Assembly: GCA_964583765.1 (NCBI GenBank) | Contig: CAZOWW010000159.1 | Location: 1-10,719, forward strand | Direction: 5' to 3' | Length of the DNA: 10,719 nt | Origin: CAZOWW01 sp964583765 | GTDB lineage: Bacteria; Actinomycetota; Actinomycetes; Actinomycetales; Kineosporiaceae | In this document: positions 1 to 7,363 of the stretch, in pieces | Position numbering within the stretch: position 1 is the stretch's first letter | Layout of the letters: each line of letters starts with the position of its first letter | Notes under the pieces: generated by a model | The model's input: the letters and a program-made list of their open reading frames with translations, nothing else | Told to the model about the DNA's origin: nothing | Databases searched by the model: none | Translations under genes and position numbers: made by a program

Positions 1-2
1 CT

Positions 3-3000
3 CGGGCCGAGGCCCAGGGCCTGCACGTGAACGGTCTGGTGTTCACCGTGGCCACGACCAGTGGCGCCTCGGCCCCGACGCGGGTGTCGGTGGATGTGCG
101 CGGGGTCGCCCAGGCCTACGGCGGGGACTGGGGGGCTCGCGCCCGTCTGGTCCAGTTGACTGGCTGCCACCAGGATGCGACCGGGGTGGTCTCGGGCTGC
201 ACGGGCCGGGTGGACCTGCCCACGACCAACACCCAGGGCACCACCGTGTCTGCGACCTTGACCCCGGCTACCGACCCCACCCCCGTAACCACCCCGGCGA
301 CCACGACGACGGGCGCGAGCGGCACGGGCAGCACTGCGGTGAGCACGCTGACGACGAACTGGGCGCGCACCACGACCGGCGGATCGGGGACCACGGGCCC
401 TACCGTGAGCACGAGCACGACGACGAGTGGCGCAGGGACAACGACCGGAACCGCAGGTGTGAGGTCGACCAGCGCCTCGGCGGTCTCGTCGCGGGTGGAC
501 GCGGTGGGCTCGGTGATCCCGGCAGCAGTCGCGGGCACCTCCTCGCTGGTCTCGGCGGCGGCGGCGGGTACGGGCACGGTGGTGGCCTTGACGGCTGCGG
601 TGTCCGGGAGTGCGGGCTCGTATGCGGCGACGTCGTTGACGCAGGCGTCGTCGTGGGCGGCAGGGAATCAGTCGGGGTCGTTCACGTGGAACTATCCGAT
701 CAATGTGCCGGCGGTCCCGGGGGGTCTGGTCCCGGGGGTGGGGATCGGGTACGACTCGGGGTCGGTGGACGGGCGGGTGGCCTCCACGAACAATCAGCCC
801 TCGTGGATCGGGGACGGGTTCGATCTGGGTGCGGGGTATATCGAGCGCTCGTATGTGGCGTGTAATGACGACAAGACGACCGGCTCGAACAACGAGACCT
901 TGTCGACCGGGGATCTGTGCTGGAAGTCGGACAATGCGACGATCTCGATGGGGAGTCGGTCCGGGCCGCTGGTGCTCAAGAGCGTCACGGACGGGACGTG
1001 GAAGTTGTACGCCGATGACGGCTCGAAGATCACCCATGTGGGCAAGCCCCAGGACGGTACGGGGGAGTACTGGACGCTGACCACCTCGAACGGGACGGTC
1101 TACACGTTCGGCAAGGGCAGCGCGGTCGGCAGCACCGCCACGGGCAGTGCCTGGACGGTCCCGGTGGCCTCGAACCAACCCAATGAGCCGAACTACAACA
1201 CTTCCTACGCGGCCTCGATCAAGACGATGGTCTGGCGGTGGAACCTGGACTCGGTTGTGGACGTGCACGGCAACGCGATGACCTACGTCTACACCCCGGA
1301 GACGAACAACTACGGGGAGAACGCGAACCATACCGTGGTCACCTACACCCGTGGCGGGGTCCTGAAGGAGATCGACTACGGGCTGCGGACGAACGCGACC
1401 AGCGCCCCGGCCGGCGCGAAGGTCGTCTTCACGCCCGCCGAGCGGTGTATCCCGACGGGGTCGAGCACGTGTCCTTCGCAGCTGATCTCGACGACGGCAT
1501 CGTCGTGGCCGGATGTGCCGTTCGATCAGATCTGCGACGCGACCCCGGGAACGGTCAGCGCGCCCGCGACGGGTGGGTGCGTGAATGTGCAGTCCCCGGC
1601 GTTCTTCTCACAGCTGCGTCTGACCGGGATCACTACCCAGATCCTCAAGACCGGCACGACCACCTACAACCCGGTCGACACGTACGGGCTGACACAGAAG
1701 TTCCGCGCTTCCGGGGACACCACGAACAGCCAGATCTTGTTGTTGACCGGGATCACCCACACCGGCAAGGGCGGTGGTGGATCGCTGGCCGCACCGTCGG
1801 TGACCTTGAAAGAGGACGACGGGGCACCGAACCGGGTGGATGCGATCGGGGACGGGGCCCCGGCGTTGATCCACTACCGACTGGGGTCGATCACCACCGG
1901 GTCCGGGGAGACGATCTCGGTGAGCTACTCCACCGGGGGCAACGCCTCGAAGACACAGGACTGCACGTCCACGCAGCTTCCCACGGATGTCACGAACAAC
2001 ACGATGCGGTGTTTCCAGGCCGGCTACGTCAAACCCGGGGCGTCGGCGGCGACGTTGAACTGGTTCCACAAGTACCTGGTCACCCAGGTCGATGTGCGGG
2101 ACGACGCCACGCATCAACCCGATGTGGTGACCACGTACCAGTACGAGGGCAACCCTGCCTGGCACTTCGACCGCGACGACACCGTCCCGGCCAAGTTGCG
2201 GGCCTGGGGGCAGTGGCGCGGGTTCCCCAAGGTCCTGACCGTGGTCGGCGGGGTCACCGGGCCGTGGACCGCGAGTGAGTCATGGGTCATGCAGGGGATG
2301 AACGGGGACTGCGCCGACACCGCGTGCACGACGAAGAAGGCCGTGTCCTTCACCGACTCCCGTGGGGGAACTCAGGCGGATGATGACCTGGACGCGGGCG
2401 TCGTCCGCGACGGGCTCACGTTCAACGGGTGGACCGGCACGCTGGCGACCACGGGCGAGGCGGGGGGAACCACGGGCGCGAAGGTGTCCGAGACGTTGAA
2501 CACCCCCTGGCTGAGCGCCGCGACGGCAACCGACGCGCTGCGTTCGGCGAAGTTGTCGGGGATCTCGGCGACCAATACCCGGAACTACCGGGCCGATGGG
2601 ACCACGTACCTGGAGACCGCGACCTCGACCACCTTCAACGCGGACGGTCTGCCGTCCACGGTGGAGAACCTGGGCGATGACCGGGCCAGCATGTCCGGGG
2701 ACGACTCGTGTGCCCGGTACACCCGCACCTCCCAGACCGCCACCAATCCTCCCGTCTACATCCCCGGGACCACCCTTCCCGTCTGGATCATCGGGGTGGT
2801 CACCGCGACGGAAACCGACAAGGGCACCTGCGCGGCCACACCCTCACGGCCCGGGGACATCCTGGCGGCCACCCGCACCGTCTACGACGGCGCGAGCAGT
2901 TGGGCCGCCGATCAGTCGGCGACCCTGACCAAGGGCGACGTCGCCCAGATGCTGGACCTGTCCGGGTGGGACACCAGCAGCGGGACGGGCACGTACCAGT

Positions 3001-6000
3001 TGACCGGTAAGGACGCCTACGACGCCTTCGGGCGTGTGGTGGATGTGTGGGACGCAGCGAACCACAACGTCCACACCGCCTACACCCAGGGCACGACCGG
3101 CCCGGTGTCCCAGGTCAAGGTCACCGACGCGTTGAGTCACACGGCGACCACCACCCTGGACGCCTGGCGGGGCCTGCCCTTGACGGTCACCGACATCAAC
3201 AGCAACGTCACCACGCTGGGCTATGACCCGTTGGGGCGCCTGACCGGGGTGTGGAAGCCCGGGCAGTCCACCAGCGGCAGCGCGAACACCATCTACTCCT
3301 ATACTCTGTCGGCGACCGCCCCGGCGGTGGTGACCACCAAGAGCCTGATGGCCGAGGGCACCTACATCACCAGCTACGCCTACTACGACGGGATGCTGCG
3401 CCCCTGGGAGTCCCAGTCCTCCCCGGGCACCCTGGACACCGCGAACCGCATCGTCAGCGTCAACAGCTACGACGGGCGCGGCCTGCTGGTCAGCACCGCC
3501 GGGCCGTCCCAGGTCTCCGGGGCGCCGAGCGCCACCGACCCGGGCACGATCGTGGACTACTCCCTGACGGCACGCACCGATGCGACCTATGACGGGGCCG
3601 GGCGCATCACCAAGTCCAGCCTGCGTTCTGGGACCCATGACGCAGGCTGGACCTACTACACGACCACCACCAGCTACGACGGCGAGAACACGACCGTGGT
3701 CCCCCCGACCGGGGGGACCCCCAGCACCGTGATCACCGACGCGTTGGGCCGCACCGCGACCCTGCGCCAGTACACCACCAGCTCCGGTGTGAGCGGGGCG
3801 TACCAGGACACCACCTACACCTACCGGCCCGACGGGCTGTTGACCTCGATCACCGACCCCGCCGGGGCGGTCTGGACCCGCGGCTATGACCTGATGGGCC
3901 GCCAGACCAGCAGCACCGACCCCGACGCGGGCGCCACCTCGACCACCTACACCAGCACCGGGCAGATCCAGACCGCCACGGACGCGTCGGGGACCCTGGC
4001 GTACGAGTACGACGTCCTGGACCGGGCAACCAAGGCCCACACCGGATCGTTGACCGGCCCGGTGGTGGCCGCGTGGACCTACGACACCGCCACCAAGGGC
4101 CTGGGCCAGTTGGCTACCGCCACCTCGTATTCGGGCAGTAACGCCTACACGCGGGCGGTCACGGGCTATGACGCGTGGGGACATGTCACCGGCACCACCT
4201 TGACCATCCCCAACGCTGAGGGCACCGCCCTGCAAGGCACCTACACCCACACGTACACGTACCGCACCGACGGGCTCTTGTACAGCGACCTCCTGCCGAA
4301 CCTACCCGGCAAGACCGGGGAGAAATACTTCTACTACTACGACGCCCTCGGCCAGGTGAAGAAGTTCGGGACCAACTCGTACTTCCAAGGCTTGTCCCTG
4401 ACCTACACGGCGTTCGGGGAACTCAACCAACTCGACGCGTCCATGGACACCCAGAAAGACGTCGTCACCAGCTACGCCTACGACACGGGCACACGGCGCC
4501 TGACCTCCCGGGCGATCCAGCGCTTCGGGTACACCGGGTACGCCAGCAACGAGAACTACACCTACGACCCGGCCGGGAACCTCACCCAGATCTCCGAGCA
4601 GCCCACCGACACCGCCGCGGGCACCCCCGCCGACACCCAGTGCTTCTCCTACAACGCCCTGCAGCAACTCACCCGCGCCTGGACCCCCAACAGCGCCTCC
4701 ACCTGCGCGAGCACCCCCAGCACCTCGATCCTGGGCGGCCCGGCCCCCTACTGGCAGGACTGGACCTACAACCTGACCAGCGGCCTGCGCGCCACCCAGG
4801 TCGACCACACCAGCACCGGGACCTCCACCACCGCCTACACCTACCCGACCACCGGCGCGGTGCACACCCTGACCGGGACCACCACCACCGGGACCACCAC
4901 CGCCTCGACCGCCTACACCTACGACAGCGCCGGGAACCTCAAGACCACCACCCCCGGCACCGGCACCGCCACCGCACTGACCTGGGACGCCCAGGACCAC
5001 CTCACCCAGGCCACCAAGGGCACCGCCACCACCAGCTATATCTACGACGCCACCGGCACCCGCCTGCTCACCCACGACGCCACCGGCACCACCCTCTACG
5101 TCGACGCGACCAACGAGATCCACATCGACACCGCCACCGGGAACCGCACCAGCACCCGCTACTACACCCTCGCCGGCCAGACCCGCGGCATCTACACCAT
5201 CACCACCACCCCCACCGGCACCATCACCTCCGCAACCTCCACCCTGACCGCCACCGACCCCCACGGCACCATCGACGTCGCCGTGGCCTCGGCCCCCCAG
5301 ACCGTCACCAACCGCCGCACCCAACCCTTCGGAACCCCCCGCGGCACCCAACCCACCTGGGGCACCACCCGCGGCTTCGTCAACGGCATCACCGACACCA
5401 CCACCGGATACACCCGGCTCGGTGCCCGCGACTACGACCCCGCCACCGGCCGATTCATCACCACCGACCCCGTCTTCGACCTCGGCGACCCCAAATCCTT
5501 CAACGGATACGACTACGCCGACAACAACCCCACCACCGCCGACGACGCCACCGGCCTGAACTGCCACTCCGCCGCATCCTGTAAGAGCATGGCCGGCGAA
5601 ATGAAACAAGAAGAAGGACACAGCGCTGTCTACTCCGAAGAGAACCCGGGAGTCGAAGCGGCCCGCGAAGATGCTTACGAGAAACGAGCAGAGAAAGCCG
5701 AGGACGACTACCTCACTAACGTCAGAAACTGTCTCCTTGTCAACAATGACTGCGTGTCGACCGGAGGTGGAGATCCACAGACGACCTACTATGCCATCAG
5801 GGATCAAATAGCGGACGCCTACAATCACGGGCAACCGATAACGCGGCCGGAGGCTGATTTTTGGAAGACTGACTCCAGCATCCAGGGAAGCACAAATGAA
5901 GATCTTGATGTTGAAGGCATTCTCACGATGCTCATACCTGCCGGAACTCTGGTCAAGGTCACCGGAATGGGTGTCCGACTCTTGGCTGGCAGGCTCATCG

Positions 6001-6878
6001 TGCGCGCAGCCGACGATGTCGTCATCGACACGACAGTAGGCGGTGCATCACGGCTCATCGAAGGCGCCGGAAGTAGCCTGGCTGCATCGGGCACAAGGTC
6101 CTGGATGCTCCGCGCCGGCGAGTCATGCCTGACCGGCAACAGCTTCACCGCCTACACCCTCGTCCTCATGGCCGACGGAACCAAGAAACCCATCAAGGAC
6201 GTCAAGGTGGGAGATCGGGTCCTCGCCACCGACACGGCAACCGGGAAGACCACGGCCCGAACCGTCCAGGCGGTGATGGTCAACCGTGACTCGAACCTCT
6301 ACGACATCACCATCAAGACCCCCCATGGCCTCCAAGAAGTCCATACCACAACCAACCACCCGATCTGGAGCGACACGAGTCACGCCTGGATCCCGGCAGC
6401 CGAGGTCGATAAGGACAGTCGGCTCCGCACCCTCAACGGCGAGGTGGCCACACTTGTTGTGGGCCACGCTCTCGCCGCTTCGCGTAGTAACATGTGGGAC
6501 CTGACTGTCGCCCAGGATCATGACTTCTATGTACTCGTCGGCCCAACGCCAATACTGGTCCACAACAGTGGAATTTGTGTCACCTCGCTCATTGAGAAGA
6601 GCGGAAGCCCTCTCTTGGTTAGGGCGGCGAAGGAGGCTGGACGTAATGAAGGCGTGCAAAGGGAGATGGATGGCCTCATTGCGAAGCTGGGGCAAGGGAA
6701 CATGAACCCCGGCATCGCCAATAAGTTCATGACGGGACTCGGGATCAACTATGCGCGAGGAAGACTGGGGGCCAGGGTGTTCTTCAGGAACACTCAAGGG
6801 GGGATTGAGATTTTAGCGAAGGCCTCTAAGGATAACGAGACGAGAGTGTGGAATGAACTCCGCAGGATCTATGGCTAG
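3..6878 (+). CDS. Secreted Rhs/YD-repeat polymorphic toxin with pretoxin Hint domain and C-terminal toxin tip (5' partial)
   Basis: The frame is open to the left edge (Arg-Ala-Glu-Ala-Gln-Gly before the GTG at 27), so the true start and secretion signal lie outside; numbering below counts that GTG as residue 1. In order: a beta-type segment (1-80), a Thr/Ser/Gly-rich stretch (about 81-190), an SpvB-like block typical of actinobacterial Rhs proteins (about 195-300, with PSWIGDGFDL at 258-267), a long beta-rich region, YD repeats from about 998 to 1750 (YDAFGR, YDPLGR, YDGAGR, YDLMGR, YDPAGN, YDSAGN), and the Rhs core end (about 1782-1845, RGFVNG, YDPATGRFITTDP). Then come a pre-toxin segment, a Hint domain (2034-2180) and a toxin tip (2181-2283). 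By family knowledge the Rhs part forms a shell that encapsulates the tip, which is released by proteolysis to poison competing cells. No type VI markers are seen; a Sec/wall-associated (WapA-like) route is inferred. The family call is secure. Confidence 0.93.
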   Translation, partial: RAEAQGLHVNGLVFTVATTSGASAPTRVSVDVRGVAQAYGGDWGARARLVQLTGCHQDATGVVSGCTGRVDLPTTNTQGTTVSATLTPATDPTPVTTPATTTTGASGTGSTAVSTLTTNWARTTTGGSGTTGPTVSTSTTTSGAGTTTGTAGVRSTSASAVSSRVDAVGSVIPAAVAGTSSLVSAAAAGTGTVVALTAAVSGSAGSYAATSLTQASSWAAGNQSGSFTWNYPINVPAVPGGLVPGVGIGYDSGSVDGRVASTNNQPSWIGDGFDLGAGYIERSYVACNDDKTTGSNNETLSTGDLCWKSDNATISMGSRSGPLVLKSVTDGTWKLYADDGSKITHVGKPQDGTGEYWTLTTSNGTVYTFGKGSAVGSTATGSAWTVPVASNQPNEPNYNTSYAASIKTMVWRWNLDSVVDVHGNAMTYVYTPETNNYGENANHTVVTYTRGGVLKEIDYGLRTNATSAPAGAKVVFTPAERCIPTGSSTCPSQLISTTASSWPDVPFDQICDATPGTVSAPATGGCVNVQSPAFFSQLRLTGITTQILKTGTTTYNPVDTYGLTQKFRASGDTTNSQILLLTGITHTGKGGGGSLAAPSVTLKEDDGAPNRVDAIGDGAPALIHYRLGSITTGSGETISVSYSTGGNASKTQDCTSTQLPTDVTNNTMRCFQAGYVKPGASAATLNWFHKYLVTQVDVRDDATHQPDVVTTYQYEGNPAWHFDRDDTVPAKLRAWGQWRGFPKVLTVVGGVTGPWTASESWVMQGMNGDCADTACTTKKAVSFTDSRGGTQADDDLDAGVVRDGLTFNGWTGTLATTGEAGGTTGAKVSETLNTPWLSAATATDALRSAKLSGISATNTRNYRADGTTYLETATSTTFNADGLPSTVENLGDDRASMSGDDSCARYTRTSQTATNPPVYIPGTTLPVWIIGVVTATETDKGTCAATPSRPGDILAATRTVYDGASSWAADQSATLTKGDVAQMLDLSGWDTSSGTGTYQLTGKDAYDAFGRVVDVWDAANHNVHTAYTQGTTGPVSQVKVTDALSHTATTTLDAWRGLPLTVTDINSNVTTLGYDPLGRLTGVWKPGQSTSGSANTIYSYTLSATAPAVVTTKSLMAEGTYITSYAYYDGMLRPWESQSSPGTLDTANRIVSVNSYDGRGLLVSTAGPSQVSGAPSATDPGTIVDYSLTARTDATYDGAGRITKSSLRSGTHDAGWTYYTTTTSYDGENTTVVPPTGGTPSTVITDALGRTATLRQYTTSSGVSGAYQDTTYTYRPDGLLTSITDPAGAVWTRGYDLMGRQTSSTDPDAGATSTTYTSTGQIQTATDASGTLAYEYDVLDRATKAHTGSLTGPVVAAWTYDTATKGLGQLATATSYSGSNAYTRAVTGYDAWGHVTGTTLTIPNAEGTALQGTYTHTYTYRTDGLLYSDLLPNLPGKTGEKYFYYYDALGQVKKFGTNSYFQGLSLTYTAFGELNQLDASMDTQKDVVTSYAYDTGTRRLTSRAIQRFGYTGYASNENYTYDPAGNLTQISEQPTDTAAGTPADTQCFSYNALQQLTRAWTPNSASTCASTPSTSILGGPAPYWQDWTYNLTSGLRATQVDHTSTGTSTTAYTYPTTGAVHTLTGTTTTGTTTASTAYTYDSAGNLKTTTPGTGTATALTWDAQDHLTQATKGTATTSYIYDATGTRLLTHDATGTTLYVDATNEIHIDTATGNRTSTRYYTLAGQTRGIYTITTTPTGTITSATSTLTATDPHGTIDVAVASAPQTVTNRRTQPFGTPRGTQPTWGTTRGFVNGITDTTTGYTRLGARDYDPATGRFITTDPVFDLGDPKSFNGYDYADNNPTTADDATGLNCHSAASCKSMAGEMKQEEGHSAVYSEENPGVEAAREDAYEKRAEKAEDDYLTNVRNCLLVNNDCVSTGGGDPQTTYYAIRDQIADAYNHGQPITRPEADFWKTDSSIQGSTNEDLDVEGILTMLIPAGTLVKVTGMGVRLLAGRLIVRAADDVVIDTTVGGASRLIEGAGSSLAASGTRSWMLRAGESCLTGNSFTAYTLVLMADGTKKPIKDVKVGDRVLATDTATGKTTARTVQAVMVNRDSNLYDITIKTPHGLQEVHTTTNHPIWSDTSHAWIPAAEVDKDSRLRTLNGEVATLVVGHALAASRSNMWDLTVAQDHDFYVLVGPTPILVHNSGICVTSLIEKSGSPLLVRAAKEAGRNEGVQREMDGLIAKLGQGNMNPGIANKFMTGLGINYARGRLGARVFFRNTQGGIEILAKASKDNETRVWNELRRIYG
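5562..6125 (+). other. Pre-toxin linker region of the Rhs protein
   Basis: This part of the Rhs gene (residues about 1846-2033) follows the end of the Rhs core. It starts with a charged Glu/Lys/Ala-rich stretch likely to be helical (about 1856-1885) and includes a hydrophobic segment at 1962-1992 (nt 5910-6002, beginning VEGILTMLIPAGTLVKV) that could be a membrane-active or chaperone-like helix pair. Base composition changes abruptly here: a hand count of 5581-5640 gives 31 G+C of 60, against 42 of 60 in 4861-4920 of the YD region. I recognise no named domain; a role in toxin delivery or packing is inference from position. Confidence 0.6.
6126..6566 (+). other. Pretoxin Hint (intein-like) autoprotease domain
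   Basis: Residues 2034-2180 of the Rhs protein match the pretoxin Hint family. Visible signatures are SCLTGNSF at the start, the block TLVLMADGTKKPIKDVKVGD, the ATDTATGKTTA strand pair, the internal TTTNHPIW motif with the conserved block-B histidine, and the C-terminal FYVLVGPTPILVHN. The block ends His2179-Asn2180-Ser2181, the arrangement that in inteins and Hint domains permits Asn cyclisation and C-terminal cleavage. That would free the toxin at Ser2181. Cys2034 stands six residues before the conserved Phe, further than in many relatives, so its role as the first nucleophile is likely but not certain. Confidence 0.85.
6567..6875 (+). other. C-terminal toxin tip, RelE/ParE-like (BECR-type) ribonuclease candidate
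   Basis: The last 103 residues (2181-2283) follow the predicted Hint cleavage point. The first half is helical (LLVRAAKEAGRNEGVQREMD, then NMNPGIANKF). The second half has the pattern YARGRLGARVFFR, then GGIEILAKASKDNE, then a final helix ending RRIYG. This order (Arg-rich strand, beta hairpin, Lys/Asn-rich turn, C-terminal helix ending in Tyr-Gly) resembles RelE/ParE-like tips seen on many Rhs proteins, which belong to the Barnase-EndoU-ColicinE5/D-RelE fold group. RNase activity is inferred from this resemblance and not shown by a diagnostic catalytic motif. It is followed directly by an overlapping small gene, as expected for a toxin and immunity pair. Confidence 0.55.
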
Positions 6879-7212
6879 CGATCCCTGGGTTGTGGTCCAG
6901 CTCGAGGGCGCCGAGGTGACCATTCTTCTTGGTGATAACGATGATCCAGAAACGGTAGAGAACGTAGACGTGGAGGTGAAATGCGTAGATGGGACGCGCT
7001 GGTCAGCCACCGTCTTGACCCTGACCGAAATCGATCGGGTGATGGCGCATTATGCCGCGACGGGGGAGTGTCTCGATGGCCGTTATTTCCATTGTTGGGA
7101 TTTGCTAATCACGAGAAGTGGTGGAATTTCGGAAATTGTGCAAGTGGTACACGATTTGTTGAGAAATGATCAACTTCGCTGGGTGCTAAAACGTTTGGAG
7201 GGCGAGGAATAG
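6853..7212 (+). CDS. Candidate immunity protein for the Rhs toxin tip (unrecognised family)
   Basis: This encodes 119 residues from ATG 6853, or 113 from ATG 6871. The second start follows AGGA at 6864-6867 with only 3 nt spacing; the first has a weak GAGAG at 6842-6846. Either way the gene overlaps the toxin stop (TAG 6876-6878), which implies translational coupling. The product is small, acidic and soluble, without signal peptide or membrane segment, suited to cytoplasmic neutralisation. Visible features are an N-terminal beta strand set (WVVVQLEGAEVTILLGD), a Cys-Val-Asp-Gly-Thr turn, TLTEIDRVMAHY, a central CWDLLITR strand and an acidic C-terminal helix (about 95-119). I do not recognise the family; the role rests on position, size, overlap and low GC (24 G+C of 60 in 7081-7140 by hand count), which matches horizontally exchanged immunity genes. 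Confidence 0.7.
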   Translation: MNSAGSMASDPWVVVQLEGAEVTILLGDNDDPETVENVDVEVKCVDGTRWSATVLTLTEIDRVMAHYAATGECLDGRYFHCWDLLITRSGGISEIVQVVHDLLRNDQLRWVLKRLEGEE

Positions 7213-7265
7213 TACGACCAGCGCCCCGGTAGTGGGATCGGTGAGTGCATCAGTTATTGACTGGT

Positions 7266-7283
7266 AGTCGGGGAATCCCTACT
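7266..7283. terminator. Weak hairpin between convergent genes
   Basis: AGTCGGG and CCCTACT form a 7-bp stem with one mismatch around a GAAT loop, in the 151-bp spacer between the immunity gene and the convergent recombinase. There is no T-tract. It could serve as a weak terminator for either gene; nothing else coding or repeated is evident in 7213-7363. Confidence 0.25.
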
Positions 7284-7363
7284 CCCGGCGGCTCGTATCC
7301 ATCGGGCACATCACCATGACCATCCTCACGGTGCGGAAGGTGCCGTCGCCGTCACTTCGCGAT

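Noticed and set aside
661..675. Possible second att core (CAGGGAATCAGTCG, similar to CAGGGAACAGCCG at the junction)
   Set aside because: The match is short and imperfect, lies inside conserved Rhs coding sequence and is not next to any sigma fragment.
2844..5834. Long minus-strand reading frames (about 468 and 510 codons) opposite the YD repeats
   Set aside because: They are Gly/Val/Ala/Arg-rich, without any domain pattern, and mirror the G/C third-position bias of the Rhs gene. They are antisense shadows.
7312..7333. Imperfect 22-bp dyad (CACCATGA...TCACGGTG)
   Set aside because: Only 8 of 11 pairs match and it lies at the end of the convergent spacer without context to support a site.
7213..7363. 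3' remainder of the sigma gene between the immunity gene and the recombinase
   Set aside because: I read all minus-strand frames here and found no recognition-helix pattern; the other end of the element must lie elsewhere or be lost.
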